Below, one piece after another: positions 1 through 9,439 of a stretch of 64,000 nt of DNA. The position numbers and the translations under genes were made by a program. Source of the stretch: Terriglobales bacterium. GTDB taxonomy: Bacteria > Acidobacteriota > Terriglobia > Terriglobales > Acidobacteriaceae. Position 1 is the first letter of the stretch; the number at the start of each line of letters is the position of its first letter. Under the pieces are notes generated by a model, which did no database searches, was not told the origin of the DNA, and saw only the letters and a program-made list of their open reading frames with translations. The stretch covers positions 62,001-126,000 of the forward strand of contig DATMXP010000022.1 in assembly GCA_035561515.1 (NCBI GenBank), read 5' to 3'.

Positions 1-1
1 A

Positions 2-709
2 GTCGCAGCCGAACGCACGTTGCGCAGGCTCGGTGCCCGAAAGGCTAAAACAGCCAAGGTTCCCATCATTTTTGATCCACTCGTGGCGCGGGCACTGCTG
101 GAGAGCATAGCCGATGCCGTGAATGGCGATTCCATCTATCGAGGCGCATCGTTCCTGGCCGGGAAACTCGGAGAGAAGATCGCCGGCGAGAATATCACCA
201 TCGTTGACGATGGCACGATCAAAGGCGGCTTTGGAACTTCCCCCTTCGACGGGGAAGGCGTTCCTACTCGACGAACGGTGGTCGTCGAAAAAGGTGAGTT
301 GAAGTCGTACTTGCTGAACACCTATACGGCCAAGAAGCTGAAACTGGCCACAACAGGTAACGCATCTCGCGGACTCGCAGGTACCCCTGGAATCGGTGTC
401 GGCAATTTCTTTCTGGAGCCGGGCACGAAAAACCCTAAGCAGATTCTCGCCGACGTACCCGATGGCCTCTACGTAACAGAGTTCCTCGGGTTTGGCGTCA
501 ATCTGGTCACCGGCGACTTCTCTCGTGGTGCATCAGGCATGTGGATCTCTGGCGGACAGCTTGCCTATCCGGTCGAGGAGATCACGGTTGCGGGCAACCT
601 GAAAGACATGCTGTTCAACATTTCCGAAATCGGCAACGACCTCGAATTCCGTGGCTCTGTTGCTTGTCCCACGATCCGAATTGACGGAATGACAGTAGCG
701 GGCGAGTAA
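2..709 (+). CDS. TldD/PmbA family metalloprotease, C-terminal part (5' truncated by window edge)
   Basis: The reading frame is open from base 2, so the start lies upstream of the window. The visible 235 residues match the C-terminal half of the TldD/PmbA family, putative zinc proteases that process small modified peptides in the cytosol. Recognisable stretches are VPIIFDP near the left edge, a DDGT loop, the GxGTSPFDGEGVPTRR segment, SRGLAGTPGIGVGNFF and the C-terminal GASGMWI..G..AYPVEEITVAGNL block. The zinc motif normally sits in the missing N-terminal half. PmbA versus TldD cannot be decided for certain; the short C-terminal half and LRRLGARK favour PmbA. Confidence 0.88.
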   Translation, partial: VAAERTLRRLGARKAKTAKVPIIFDPLVARALLESIADAVNGDSIYRGASFLAGKLGEKIAGENITIVDDGTIKGGFGTSPFDGEGVPTRRTVVVEKGELKSYLLNTYTAKKLKLATTGNASRGLAGTPGIGVGNFFLEPGTKNPKQILADVPDGLYVTEFLGFGVNLVTGDFSRGASGMWISGGQLAYPVEEITVAGNLKDMLFNISEIGNDLEFRGSVACPTIRIDGMTVAGE

Positions 710-770
710 ACTCGCCCGCCATCGCAGCCATCTCCTCTTAATACGCCTATCAATCTGGCAGGGAGAAACT

Positions 771-1304
771 ATGGCTACGAGTCCGCACCTTCCCGAAGAA
801 CGACCAACTCCAACCCTGGCCGAGCAGAAACGCAAAAAATCAGCTTCGCCACTGGTGCCGCTTGGCCTGTTAGCAGCAGCACTTCTGCTGGCGGCGATCC
901 TTTACTTCATGCCGCGGACACCGAAAGCGGGTATGCCGCCGAACAACGCTGCTGTTCCGGCGCAGCCCACAGGCGACCAGGTTCAGATCTCCGGAACGCG
1001 TATTTCGGAAGCTCCCACTGGCGGGCAGCTATACATTTACGCGACAGTTCACAACGCCGGCACCACGGCCATTACGGGTCTGCTGACGAACGTGATCTTC
1101 ACCGACCAGAACGGAACTTCACTGCAAGTGCAGGGTGTCGCTGAAGGCATAAAGGATGGCAAGGGTGTGAATCTCGTCGATACTCCCATTGCGCCGGGCC
1201 AGAATGGCAACATTCGTATCCCCGTGCAGCATGTGCCGCAGGGATGGAATCACCAACCGCCCGATATTCAGATCGCGCAGGTCACAGCTGCAGGCGGAAA
1301 GTAA
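771..1304 (+). CDS. Membrane-anchored hypothetical protein with extracytoplasmic beta domain
   Basis: This 177-residue protein has a short cytosolic N-terminus (to about residue 25), one hydrophobic segment at about 29-45 and an extracytoplasmic domain with the pattern 'YIYATVHNAGTTAITGL...VIFTDQNG', typical of small FxLYD/DUF2393-like beta domains. That family assignment is by eye only. The start is supported by GGGAGAAACT just upstream. The next gene at 1349 has the same layout and is probably a tandem paralogue. No enzymatic motif is present, so function is unknown. Confidence 0.75.
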   Translation: MATSPHLPEERPTPTLAEQKRKKSASPLVPLGLLAAALLLAAILYFMPRTPKAGMPPNNAAVPAQPTGDQVQISGTRISEAPTGGQLYIYATVHNAGTTAITGLLTNVIFTDQNGTSLQVQGVAEGIKDGKGVNLVDTPIAPGQNGNIRIPVQHVPQGWNHQPPDIQIAQVTAAGGK

Positions 1305-1348
1305 TGGTCATTTGACGGGCTTCCCACCACCGTGGACAATCACAGCAT

Positions 1349-1852
1349 ATGGGGAGCCCGTTCTCCACTCCGCAAGTTGAAGAGAAACGTTCCGTCGTTC
1401 CACTGGTAATTGGTGCCGCGATCATTCTTCTGATCATAGGCGCGGCCGTTCTTCTCAGCCGAAATCAGCCGCAGAGCTCAGGCCCCGCGACCGAAGATCC
1501 GTACTCGTCGAATATTCGCATCATGGATATCAAGCTGAGCCGGGCTGAAAACTTCGCAGGCGGCAACGTTACCTATGTCGAGGGTCAGATCGCGAACATG
1601 GGGTCGAAGACGATCACCGGCGCTACCGTGGAAGCAGTGTTCCGCAATACCTTGGGTGAAGTCGTCGACCGGCAGTCTCAGCAACTGACGCTCATCAATC
1701 AAATGCCGAATTACGTCGACTCCACCACGCTCGACAAGCACCCCCTTACACCGAACATGCAGCACGAGTTCCGGCTCACGTTCGAGCACATCTCCGCGGA
1801 CTGGAACCAGGGACTACCAGAGCTCAGATTTACGCGGATCATCACGAAATAG
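1349..1852 (+). CDS. Membrane-anchored hypothetical protein, paralogue of upstream gene
   Basis: A 167-residue protein with a transmembrane segment at about residues 15-36 (VVPLVIGAAIILLIIGAAVL) and an extracytoplasmic beta domain containing 'NVTYVEGQIANMGSKTITGATVEAVFRN'. Length, topology and the 'xNxGxxxITG' pattern match the preceding gene, suggesting tandem duplication and a shared role in the envelope. A DUF2393-like assignment is possible but not verified. The Shine-Dalgarno sequence is weak, so the exact start is less certain than the frame. Confidence 0.72.
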   Translation: MGSPFSTPQVEEKRSVVPLVIGAAIILLIIGAAVLLSRNQPQSSGPATEDPYSSNIRIMDIKLSRAENFAGGNVTYVEGQIANMGSKTITGATVEAVFRNTLGEVVDRQSQQLTLINQMPNYVDSTTLDKHPLTPNMQHEFRLTFEHISADWNQGLPELRFTRIITK

Positions 1853-1941
1853 GATTGGCGCGATATGGCTGCATGGCCCAGCCCACTGATGACCATCCGG
1901 CATCTCACAAAACCCTCAATGGACAGTAAAATCAATGAAGG

Positions 1942-2535
1942 ATGAGATTTTTAGGAACGGCCATCATTTTTCTGTGCCTTGCTGTCAGTGCGGCTCCGCA
2001 GAACCCCAGCCATTTCGCCAACAACTTTGTAAAAGGCCTGGGATATCAGATCACTCTGCCCCCGGATCTCGTCGTTAATCTCGAAGGCAGCGAAGAGGCT
2101 GCCCACGGATTTACTCTCGATCTGTTGCGGCCAGGCGATGCTCACGACTGGGATCGCACGCCTGCGCGCTATATTGCGTTCGGTGCTCGATTCGACACCG
2201 ATGAGGCCGGTTCTCTCGAGGCGGTTATTCGGCAGATGACCCGCAATATCGAGAATCTTGTCCCGCTTGAGTTGCAGGGAAGAGGTGAGCTTCGCCTGGC
2301 GGGAACGTTTCCTGCGAAGCTCGGAAATCTCCCCGCGAACCGGTTGGTGCTCGAATACCGCAATTCGGAAAAGCAACCCACACTTCGCCAGATTCTGGTG
2401 GCTTACCGTGCTCGTCCGGATGCGACCGCCATCATCTACGTCGCGATACTGAACACGACTCGGATCGACTTTCAGCAGGACTTGAAGACATTCACCAGTA
2501 TTCTCTCGGGTTTCCAATTGACTTCAGTCGAATAG
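1942..2535 (+). CDS. Secreted hypothetical protein
   Basis: A 197-residue protein with an N-terminal signal peptide (about residues 1-19, ending ...LAVSAAPQ). The mature part has no motif I recognise; it looks like a mixed alpha/beta domain with 'GYQITLPPDLVVNLEGSEEAAHGFTLDLLRPGD' followed by 'IAFGARFDTDEAGSLEAVI'. GAAGG precedes the ATG. It is in the same direction as the TPR gene 12 bp downstream and is probably co-transcribed with it. Confidence 0.75.
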   Translation: MRFLGTAIIFLCLAVSAAPQNPSHFANNFVKGLGYQITLPPDLVVNLEGSEEAAHGFTLDLLRPGDAHDWDRTPARYIAFGARFDTDEAGSLEAVIRQMTRNIENLVPLELQGRGELRLAGTFPAKLGNLPANRLVLEYRNSEKQPTLRQILVAYRARPDATAIIYVAILNTTRIDFQQDLKTFTSILSGFQLTSVE

Positions 2536-2547
2536 GAGCCGCTAGCT

Positions 2548-3153
2548 ATGCGCCGATCGTTTGTGCTGTTGGTGCTGTTTAGCCTGATTTCTGTTTCAGG
2601 GTTTGCGGATACAAAGAAGGCCAATGAAAAGATCAGGCGTGCCGAGACGGAGTTTGCTCGCGGCAACGTCAACGGCGCTGAGAAGAACCTTCGGCAAGCG
2701 CTAGAAGAGGATCCGAATTCGATTGATGCCCATCTCGCCCTGGCGGATCTTCTGTCCCAGACCCGACGCAACTTCCAGGCGGCGCAAGAATACACGAAGG
2801 CCCTCGAACTCGACGCATCTCAAAAGAAGTTAACGGAAGCCCAGCGCCGAAGCGCCATCGACCAGCAGGCCATCAGCTATGCCCTGGGTGGCGAACTGAA
2901 AAGGGCACGCGACATTTACCTCGAAGCATTGAAGAGCGACGGCGATTACGCGATGTACAACTACAATCTCGCTTGCGTCTACGCCGAGATGAACGATCTG
3001 AACTCGGCTCTTCCCTATCTTCGGAAGTCGTGGGAGCACCGCGACACGCTACCTTCTGGAGTGAAATTCCCCGATCCGCGCAAAGACGATTCCTTCAAAG
3101 CGTTCTGGAACGATGCACGCTTCCAGAAGGCTGTCAGCGATATCGTTTTGTAG
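2548..3153 (+). CDS. Secreted tetratricopeptide-repeat protein
   Basis: A 201-residue protein with a signal peptide (MRRSFVLLVLFSLISVSGFA) and at least three TPR-like helical pairs: 'RAETEFARGNVNGAEKNLRQALEEDPNSIDAHLALADLL' at about 31-70, a second with a longer linker, and 'YNYNLACVYAEMNDLNSALPYLRKSWE' at about 145-170. Such proteins act as scaffolds in the periplasm or outer membrane. TAGGAG lies 12 bp before the ATG. The gene is last in a left-to-right series; the terminator hairpin right after it works better for the opposite strand. Confidence 0.8.
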   Translation: MRRSFVLLVLFSLISVSGFADTKKANEKIRRAETEFARGNVNGAEKNLRQALEEDPNSIDAHLALADLLSQTRRNFQAAQEYTKALELDASQKKLTEAQRRSAIDQQAISYALGGELKRARDIYLEALKSDGDYAMYNYNLACVYAEMNDLNSALPYLRKSWEHRDTLPSGVKFPDPRKDDSFKAFWNDARFQKAVSDIVL

Positions 3154-3156
3154 AGC

Positions 3157-3184
3157 AAAAAAGAGGCCGCCCGCAGGCGGCCTC
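3157..3184 (-). terminator. Rho-independent terminator between convergent genes
   Basis: A perfect 9-bp GC-rich stem (GAGGCCGCC at 3163-3171, loop CGCA, GGCGGCCTC at 3176-3184). On the minus strand it is followed by a run of six T (AAAAAA at 3157-3162 on +), so it terminates the gene at 3202-6108. On the + strand there is no T run, although the hairpin may still stop transcripts from the TPR gene. Confidence 0.85.
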
Positions 3185-3201
3185 GACTGTGTTCTCAGTG
3201 T

Positions 3202-6108
3202 TTACGGGAGGTTTAGTCTCCAGGCTCCCAGTCCGTGCGTTGCCGCGTACAGAATGCGGGAGTTTGGTACCAGGGTTATGCTTGCGACTTCCACGTTTGG
3301 CATGCCCGGTGCCGCAAGGGTCCACGTGGTGGTTCCGGCTGCCAGCGCATACACGCCGAAGTCGGTTCCCACGAACAGATCACCCGTCGCGCTATCGAAG
3401 GCCACATCGGTAAGCGGAATGTCCCCTAGGTTGTTATCCAGGTTCACCCAAGTGGCGGTGTTTGTAGCCGGGTTGAATGTGACCTGGAAGATATGGCCCG
3501 GGATCGATCCAGCGGAAGCGTTGTAGCCGTTGTAGGAAATCCACGCGCGATTCGGGTCTTTCGGATCTACGTAGATACCGCTGACGTGCCGGTTAGGGCT
3601 GCTTCCGATATCAATGCGCGTGAACGTAACCGTATTGGCCGGGTCCGCATCAGCGTTCTTGGATATGAAGACACGACCCGTTGTTGTTCCTGCCCACAAT
3701 GTGGACGTGTCGCCAGCGGCGCGTTCTACCGCCGCCACCGATCCTCCGGAACGATTGCCAAGAGTGCCCGAAGTTAATGCCGGGCCGCCCAACGGCTGCC
3801 AATCACCGCAAGGACCGCTGAAGTTTCCGTAGAACTCATTGCAGCGCGCCCGGAACTCATCCAGCGTGAGGTCCCCCATGCCGGAGGTCTTCGTGCGCCA
3901 AACATGTCCCGTTCCCACGTACATCGTGCGGCTTACAGTCGGATCGGAGATGATCGGCGTGTAGAAGAGTTGCGCTTCGGTGCCATAGATTGGGTCGGCA
4001 ATCCAGTTCCAATCGATGATTTCACCGCCGCTGAAGTTAACGTCTGGCGTTGCCTGATAGTAGGTGTGGAACCGGAAGCTCGGGTCGGCAACATCGAAGC
4101 CGGATTGGCCGCCGTCTCCCCACATGGTCTGATACCACTTCACCTGGTTCCCGGTTGTTTCCCAGGTTCCGTTGTCCTGCGTTCCGCCCTGAATGTTGTT
4201 GGGATTGCTCGGGTTCACGGAGAGACTCTGGAACTGCAGCGTCGTCAGTCCTTTGTTCATGCTGAACAGTTCGGTTGGCACGCGCGACAATAGCTGCTGG
4301 CAACGAGCAAGGCCGGTCGCTGAAAGTGGCCTTCCAGTGCAATTGGCTGATGCGTCCGCGAACGAACCGCTCGAACGAACGATACCGCCGTCGCTCGACT
4401 CCCAGAACTGGTATGGATTTCCCGGGTTGGTGACCAGAAAATGCTGGTCAGGGTGGAGCCCGTTCGGATGTACCGGATCGGAAGCGTCCATGGTCATATC
4501 GTTCCAGGTATGTCCGCCATCGGTTGATAGCACCACGCCACGGCCGTTCGAGACCCTTCCAGTTTCGCCGTACTGGTACGACCCGCCGATGTAAACGATG
4601 TCGGGATAACCGGTCGGGCTCGTCACCAGCGAGTCATACCAACATTGCCCGGTGCAGATGTTGTAAGCGCCGAAGCCTGGGTTCGCAGTGCTGTTGCTGG
4701 ACAGCAGCGAGAAAACGGGTCCCGCACCGGCAACATCGTCCGCCCGGTAAAAGGCTGCCGCGTTGGTGCCATCATTGCCTTCCACGACGTACATCCGCGT
4801 CTTATTGTCGGGGGTCTTGTTTACGGCGAACTCCGGACGTGTCGTCGTGTTTGCCGCATTCAGGGATGTCTTGATCTGTGTCCAGGTCGTGCCTCCGTCA
4901 ACAGATCGCCAGATGCCGCGCGCGTAAGACGCCGCATACAGAGTGTTGGCGTCGGTCGGATCGATGGCCACGCGGCGCACACCACGAGGGGAACACGGGG
5001 TTCCGTTGTTCGCTTCGGTGGTGTCACCCGTACATGCAGCAGCGTTTGCCGATCCATTGTGAACGAAGGTCCACGTCGAACCACCGTCGGTGGAGCGGTA
5101 CAAACCCCACTTCGCAGCGCCCGGAACGAGCGAAACTCCGCCTCCCGTGGTCGAAGTCACACCACGTACTCCGCGAGTTGTGCCTACATAGATCGTATTG
5201 GGATCGCCCGGCTTAACTGCGATCGTGCCGATCGATCGGCCGTTGAATTCGGCCTTTCCCATAACACCTGACCAGGTGTCGCCACCGTCGGTGGATTTGT
5301 ACAATCCAACACCTGCGGCTGAGTCAGCACTCGCGTTCGCTTCTCCGGTGCCAACCCAGATTGTATTGCCGCTCGGATCGTTGGGGTCCACGGTGATCGA
5401 TCCGACCGCATTGATACCGAACGGCGTAGCGAGGTATCTCCACTGCGGCTCACCCGTAAGCGCGTTGTCGGCGCGCCAGACTCCGCCGCCGGCCGGCGTT
5501 GCCCAAAGACGGCAATTCCCCGGAACGCATGTGTTAGACACTGCCAGGGACGTGGTACGCCCTGCTGCAATGTAGAGATTCGGTACGTAAGAACCGGCGT
5601 CGCGCAGCGGCGTCAGTTGATACTGAGCGTTGCTTGGTCCAACCGAAACCCACTGGCCGGGGCGGCCCTTACCGCGCGTGAACGCACGGCCCCTGATGGC
5701 GGCTGCGGCTTCACGGGATGAGTCAATGAGCGCCAGCGGGATATCCGTGTCTGGATAAGCCCGGTTCAAGAATGCTTCTTCTTCCGGCGTGCCTGCTCCA
5801 GTGGGTGACATGCCCTGGTTCCCAGGCAGGGCTCGGTGCAGTTTCTCCAGGTGACGGGCCAATGCCTTCGGCTTCTTATCGGATTCCTCACCGCGAGCAT
5901 CGTCCATCTCACGTTTGGTTTGCTTCTTTGCGACGGTATTGTTCGCAGTCTTCGAGGCTTTCGACTGCGCCTTAGATTGGTTGACCTTTACCTTCTTAGC
6001 TTGTGAACTCGAACTTTGCTTGGCGGGATTAGCGGACTTCTCTGTGGCCCACAATGAGCCCACAAGGGACAGCAGAAGGCATACTGCCACTGCCTGCAGA
6101 GACTTCAT
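3202..6108 (-). CDS. Large secreted Asp-box/BNR beta-propeller protein
   Basis: A 968-residue protein with signal peptide 1-22, a Lys/Ser-rich linker (about 25-90) and a long beta-propeller region. Asp-box motifs (SxDGGxTW) are visible at about 272-279, 339-346, 402-409 and 528-535, with repeated 'DPxDPNTIYVGT'-like blades. The fold resembles exo-sialidase, VPS10/sortilin or YCF48-type propellers, but no sialidase catalytic set (Arg triad, Tyr/Glu, FRIP) was found, so it is more likely a binding or scaffold protein at the cell surface than a sialidase. AGGAGG lies 8 bp before the ATG. It is monocistronic with its own terminator. Confidence 0.82.
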   Translation of the reverse strand: MKSLQAVAVCLLLSLVGSLWATEKSANPAKQSSSSQAKKVKVNQSKAQSKASKTANNTVAKKQTKREMDDARGEESDKKPKALARHLEKLHRALPGNQGMSPTGAGTPEEEAFLNRAYPDTDIPLALIDSSREAAAAIRGRAFTRGKGRPGQWVSVGPSNAQYQLTPLRDAGSYVPNLYIAAGRTTSLAVSNTCVPGNCRLWATPAGGGVWRADNALTGEPQWRYLATPFGINAVGSITVDPNDPSGNTIWVGTGEANASADSAAGVGLYKSTDGGDTWSGVMGKAEFNGRSIGTIAVKPGDPNTIYVGTTRGVRGVTSTTGGGVSLVPGAAKWGLYRSTDGGSTWTFVHNGSANAAACTGDTTEANNGTPCSPRGVRRVAIDPTDANTLYAASYARGIWRSVDGGTTWTQIKTSLNAANTTTRPEFAVNKTPDNKTRMYVVEGNDGTNAAAFYRADDVAGAGPVFSLLSSNSTANPGFGAYNICTGQCWYDSLVTSPTGYPDIVYIGGSYQYGETGRVSNGRGVVLSTDGGHTWNDMTMDASDPVHPNGLHPDQHFLVTNPGNPYQFWESSDGGIVRSSGSFADASANCTGRPLSATGLARCQQLLSRVPTELFSMNKGLTTLQFQSLSVNPSNPNNIQGGTQDNGTWETTGNQVKWYQTMWGDGGQSGFDVADPSFRFHTYYQATPDVNFSGGEIIDWNWIADPIYGTEAQLFYTPIISDPTVSRTMYVGTGHVWRTKTSGMGDLTLDEFRARCNEFYGNFSGPCGDWQPLGGPALTSGTLGNRSGGSVAAVERAAGDTSTLWAGTTTGRVFISKNADADPANTVTFTRIDIGSSPNRHVSGIYVDPKDPNRAWISYNGYNASAGSIPGHIFQVTFNPATNTATWVNLDNNLGDIPLTDVAFDSATGDLFVGTDFGVYALAAGTTTWTLAAPGMPNVEVASITLVPNSRILYAATHGLGAWRLNLP

Positions 6109-6527
6109 GTTTCATTCCTCCTGGAACCGGAGACGTAAAGGTTGGGATTCTTGCGACCCCACGTCGCGATATGCGAGGAAGCAAACTTACTCTCTCGGAT
6201 GGCGATGTCAAGCGAAACCTACTATTTACCTCGTTGATAATGTGGTTTTGTTGAAAAGAGTGAAAAACCTTTGCGCAATGTGGGAAACAACTTTCCCTCT
6301 CCCCGGGCATCGCCTATCTGGTGCTCACCCATTTTTTACTAGTTGGTAAATGGAAGATTTAGCTCGAAAAGCCGTGGAAGACGCCTCTCCCGTTTTGGGA
6401 ATTCCGCCTGAATGTGCGTCAGTTCCCCGCCTCCGCCGCTCATGATTCGGAGTACCATCTGCACCGGGGACGACGACTTTCACCCTGAGTGAAAGTGAAC
6501 CCAGACGTGCATTTTGGAGCCGTTGTT
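6109..6527. other. Divergent intergenic region
   Basis: A 419-bp gap between the divergent Asp-box gene and the M48 protease gene. I see a sigma-70-like promoter for the leftward gene (separate entry) and no convincing small gene or structured RNA. The part at 6230-6360 is AT-richer than its surroundings and would be the expected place for the rightward promoter. Confidence 0.5.
6184..6211 (-). promoter_or_regulatory. Candidate sigma-70 promoter for the Asp-box gene
   Basis: Read on the minus strand: TTGACA (6211-6206), 16-bp spacer, TAAGTT (6189-6184), about 75 bp upstream of the start at 6108. The -35 element is perfect, the -10 is weak. Confidence 0.4.
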
Positions 6528-8000
6528 ATGAAACTCAGTTTCATACCTAGGGTGTCGTTGATTTGTCTGACGCTTTTCAGTTCATTCAGTTGGGCGCAAG
6601 AAGCGCAGAAGCAGGAGACCGCGCCTACGCCCGCTCAACAAGAACGCTCGCTCGTCTATAAGCCCGAAGCGCCACCGTCCCCGGAGGTCTTTACTCCCAG
6701 TGCGGCTGCACAGAGATTCAACTTCGGGAAGGTGGACCTCGAACTACTGAGGCAGGTGAACGCCTTCGATAAATACATCGAAGAGAAGGGCTGGATTTAC
6801 TCGGACCCGGCAGTAACCGGATACGTTAATCGCATCGGGCGCAGTGTCGTTCCGCCCAGCGCACCGGAAAATGTGGAATGGAAGTTCTTCGTCGTTCGCG
6901 ACCCGACGCCGAATGCCTTCGCGCTGCCGAACGGGTCTATCTACATTCACAGCGGACTGCTGTCACGCCTGGAAAATGAGGCCCAGCTTGCTGGTGTACT
7001 CGCTCACGAAAGCACGCATGTCTTTAACCGCCACGTCTATACCGGTTATCACGACATGCGGAAGAAGATTGTGGCTATCGAAGTGATCCAGGCCGGTGCA
7101 ACGGCGGCGGGTCTGGCCGGAGCAAGCGTCGGGATTGTGAACGCGATCGGAAATCTTATTCCCCTAGCCCTGGCGGAGTCGGTTTTCGGCTATCGTCGCG
7201 AACTGGAGCACGAGTCCGATGTGTACGCGGTTCGCGTGATGAAGAATGCCGGATACGATCCGATCGAAATGTCCAAAGCTCTGGAGATGCTCAAGAAGGG
7301 GCCGGAAGTCGACCTGAGCGACGAAAACCTCTTCTGGTCCGATCACCCCAAGCTGACGGATCGGGTCGTCGATACCAAGCAAATCGCCGAGCAGATCGGT
7401 CGACCGGAAGGGGGCGGCCGAGTGGGCGCCGAGGATTTCATCGCTTCGATCAAGAGTGGAATTCGCCATGACGCCGGATTGGCGATGATGCTGGGCAAGC
7501 CGCGCACAGCCGTAGATATTGCCAAGAGACTTCTAGTTCTTGAACCGCATAACGCTGAAAACTACGTCCTGCTCGGCGATGCGTATCGCGCGCTCGGCGC
7601 CCGCACTGCCGTACCCGAAGACGACGAGACCACAAAAGACGGCAAGAAGCGCACGAGGAAGATGCTCTCGAAGTTGACCCAGGAGGAATACGAGAAGGCG
7701 TTAATGGACGCCCCTGGAGGGAAGGACAAGTGGGAGGCTAATTTACGCGAAGCGGAGAGCGCTTACGCAAAAGCCTTCGAACTTGACGCGCAAAATCCGG
7801 CAGCCTACCGGGGCCAGGCCTTTTTGTACGAACAGCAGGGCAAACCAACCGAGGCCATCGCCGACTTCCAGAAATACCTGGAACTCACCTCGGCACCTAA
7901 GGATATACGTCAAATCAAAGCGCATATCGAATCGCTCCAGAAGAGATTGGTTTCACCCCCGAGTGCAGCGACCACTACTACCACTGGAGTAGGAAAATGA
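6528..8000 (+). CDS. Secreted M48 family metalloprotease with C-terminal TPRs
   Basis: A BepA/YfgC-like zinc metalloprotease of 490 residues. The chosen ATG gives a clean signal peptide (MKLSFIPRVSLICLTLFSSFSWA) and has TTGGAG 8 bp upstream; an in-frame GTG at 6489 would put 13 non-hydrophobic residues in front. The zinc motif is HESTH at about 160-164, with the third ligand in ELEHESDVYA near 226. Upstream 'VVRDPTPNAFALPNGSIYIHSGLL' is the usual M48 substrate strand. The C-terminal third (about 320-475) carries TPR-like helices. BepA-type proteins degrade or mature misassembled outer-membrane proteins in the periplasm. The stop overlaps the next start by 4 bp, indicating translational coupling. 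Confidence 0.9.
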   Translation: MKLSFIPRVSLICLTLFSSFSWAQEAQKQETAPTPAQQERSLVYKPEAPPSPEVFTPSAAAQRFNFGKVDLELLRQVNAFDKYIEEKGWIYSDPAVTGYVNRIGRSVVPPSAPENVEWKFFVVRDPTPNAFALPNGSIYIHSGLLSRLENEAQLAGVLAHESTHVFNRHVYTGYHDMRKKIVAIEVIQAGATAAGLAGASVGIVNAIGNLIPLALAESVFGYRRELEHESDVYAVRVMKNAGYDPIEMSKALEMLKKGPEVDLSDENLFWSDHPKLTDRVVDTKQIAEQIGRPEGGGRVGAEDFIASIKSGIRHDAGLAMMLGKPRTAVDIAKRLLVLEPHNAENYVLLGDAYRALGARTAVPEDDETTKDGKKRTRKMLSKLTQEEYEKALMDAPGGKDKWEANLREAESAYAKAFELDAQNPAAYRGQAFLYEQQGKPTEAIADFQKYLELTSAPKDIRQIKAHIESLQKRLVSPPSAATTTTTGVGK

Positions 8001-8749
8001 AAAAGGCATTCGTACTGACATTACTTTTTACTTTTTGTCTTGGAGCAGAAGCGCAGTTTGAGCATCCGGACCTCAAGTCCGGCAAGAAGCACATCCAGAA
8101 ACTCGTATTGATGCCGATCCAGGCAGAGATCTCGCGCGTCAGTATGAAGGGCCCCGAACCCATGATGGAGGAGTCCCGGAAAGCCGAGAAGGACTTGACA
8201 CCTGTTGTCATGGCCTCGCTCAAGGATCTCAAATGCGAAATCAACGACACTGCGCTTGCTCCCGAAGTATTAAAGGACGATGCCGAGCTGCGCTATGTCG
8301 TTGACGATCTCCAGAAGAAGTACGATGCGACCATGGAGCCGATGATCAAGAAATCAAAAGACGTCCGTAAGGGCCGGTTCACCATGGGGGACATCGTCAC
8401 CAAGCTGCCCGCCGGTGAAGGAGCCGACGCACTCGTCTTCGTACGCGCTTCTGCCCAGGTGCTGACCGGTGGCAAAAAAGCTTTCGGATGGATCGTTGGC
8501 GGCCAAGCCTTTGACGTGATGCAGATTCTGGTTGGCGTGGTGGATGCGAAGAACGGAGATGTCCTGTACTTTGCAAAGCCGGTCATGCTCAAGAACCTTG
8601 CTAAAGATCCCGCGGACGCCAAAAGCGGTATCGACAAGTCGTTTAAGAATTTCGCCAAAGCGAACAATTTGTCGGCGCCGGCACAATCCGCAGCCTCTCA
8701 ACCGCCGGCAGCACAGACTCAGGGGAAGCCTTCCGAAGCTGGCAAATAA
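7997..8749 (+). CDS. Secreted hypothetical protein coupled to the M48 protease
   Basis: A 250-residue protein with signal peptide MKKAFVLTLLFTFCLGAEA. Its ATGA start overlaps the stop of the protease gene. The core 'KLVLMPIQAEISRVSMKGPEPMMEES' and 'ADALVFVRASAQVLTGGKKAFGWIVGGQAFDVMQILVGVVDAKNGDVLYF' recalls the CsgG/GNA1162-type envelope proteins (predicted ATP-like fold, repeated hydrophobic strands), but this is a resemblance only. The C-terminal tail is Ala/Pro/Gln-rich and probably disordered. It likely works in the same envelope process as its neighbours. Confidence 0.78.
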   Translation: MKKAFVLTLLFTFCLGAEAQFEHPDLKSGKKHIQKLVLMPIQAEISRVSMKGPEPMMEESRKAEKDLTPVVMASLKDLKCEINDTALAPEVLKDDAELRYVVDDLQKKYDATMEPMIKKSKDVRKGRFTMGDIVTKLPAGEGADALVFVRASAQVLTGGKKAFGWIVGGQAFDVMQILVGVVDAKNGDVLYFAKPVMLKNLAKDPADAKSGIDKSFKNFAKANNLSAPAQSAASQPPAAQTQGKPSEAGK

Positions 8750-8775
8750 ATCGTCTTGTGCATGGAAGGAAACGT

Positions 8776-9312
8776 ATGAGACCAAAGCTCATTGTCGCGA
8801 TTTTGATGGCATTTGTTGCTTGGCAAGCGTTTGCCCAAACTTCCGACGCGTCCGGGCAGGAGAAGGTCTTCGTCTTCGTACAGCGAACGCAAGGCCACAT
8901 CAAGCATAGCGACGCTACCGTATTTCAAACCGTCATCGACGATCTTCTAGCAACATTGCGTGAGAAGAACGTTTCCCTTGCCGAACTGAAGGGCACCTCG
9001 AAGTTCTATTCTGATTTCCCTACGGAACTGGATAAGGTCTTTGAGATGGCGCGTGAAGCCGGAGCGACGAGCGTCCTATACGTTGTCGTGGATCGTCCGA
9101 TAAGTAAGTGGCTCAAGGTAACCATGCAATGCTTTGACCTTGATCGCAAGCAGCTCTGGAAAGAAGAAGCAGCCAGTGGGGGCGGATTTTCAGGCGGCCA
9201 CGGACTGGAAGTAACTACAAAGCGAATTCACGAGGATCTCGCAAGACACATCGGGCAGCCCGGACTCGCATTTTCGGCAGATCCGAGAACCACGAACGAT
9301 AAGGGGAGATAA
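8776..9312 (+). CDS. Secreted hypothetical protein
   Basis: A 178-residue protein with signal peptide MRPKLIVAILMAFVAWQAFA. GGAAGGA about 6 bp upstream selects this ATG over an in-frame GTG at 8758. The mature domain has alternating helices and strands ('DATVFQTVIDDLLATLREKNVSLAEL', 'AGATSVLYVVVDRPISKWLKVTMQCFDLD'), the second matching the strand pattern seen in the preceding protein, so the two may be distant relatives. Function unknown. It lies 26 bp after the previous gene and before the Ser/Thr kinase. Confidence 0.75.
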   Translation: MRPKLIVAILMAFVAWQAFAQTSDASGQEKVFVFVQRTQGHIKHSDATVFQTVIDDLLATLREKNVSLAELKGTSKFYSDFPTELDKVFEMAREAGATSVLYVVVDRPISKWLKVTMQCFDLDRKQLWKEEAASGGGFSGGHGLEVTTKRIHEDLARHIGQPGLAFSADPRTTNDKGR

Positions 9313-9439
9313 GCGATTGGCCGAGGCTCATGCCACCTAAGGCACCCCTTCAATTGACCGGCCTCCACGAATTAAAGTACCTTTCGAGCATCCGACATTG
9401 CGGGAGTACGCACTCGTGTGCCAGCCGGAAGGGACCCTT

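Noticed and set aside
1951..2517. 188-codon minus-strand frame
   Set aside because: Antisense to a secreted-protein gene that has a signal peptide and a ribosome-binding site.
3202..6108. Calling the Asp-box protein a sialidase
   Set aside because: Asp-boxes alone are not diagnostic; the catalytic Arg triad and FRIP motif were not found.
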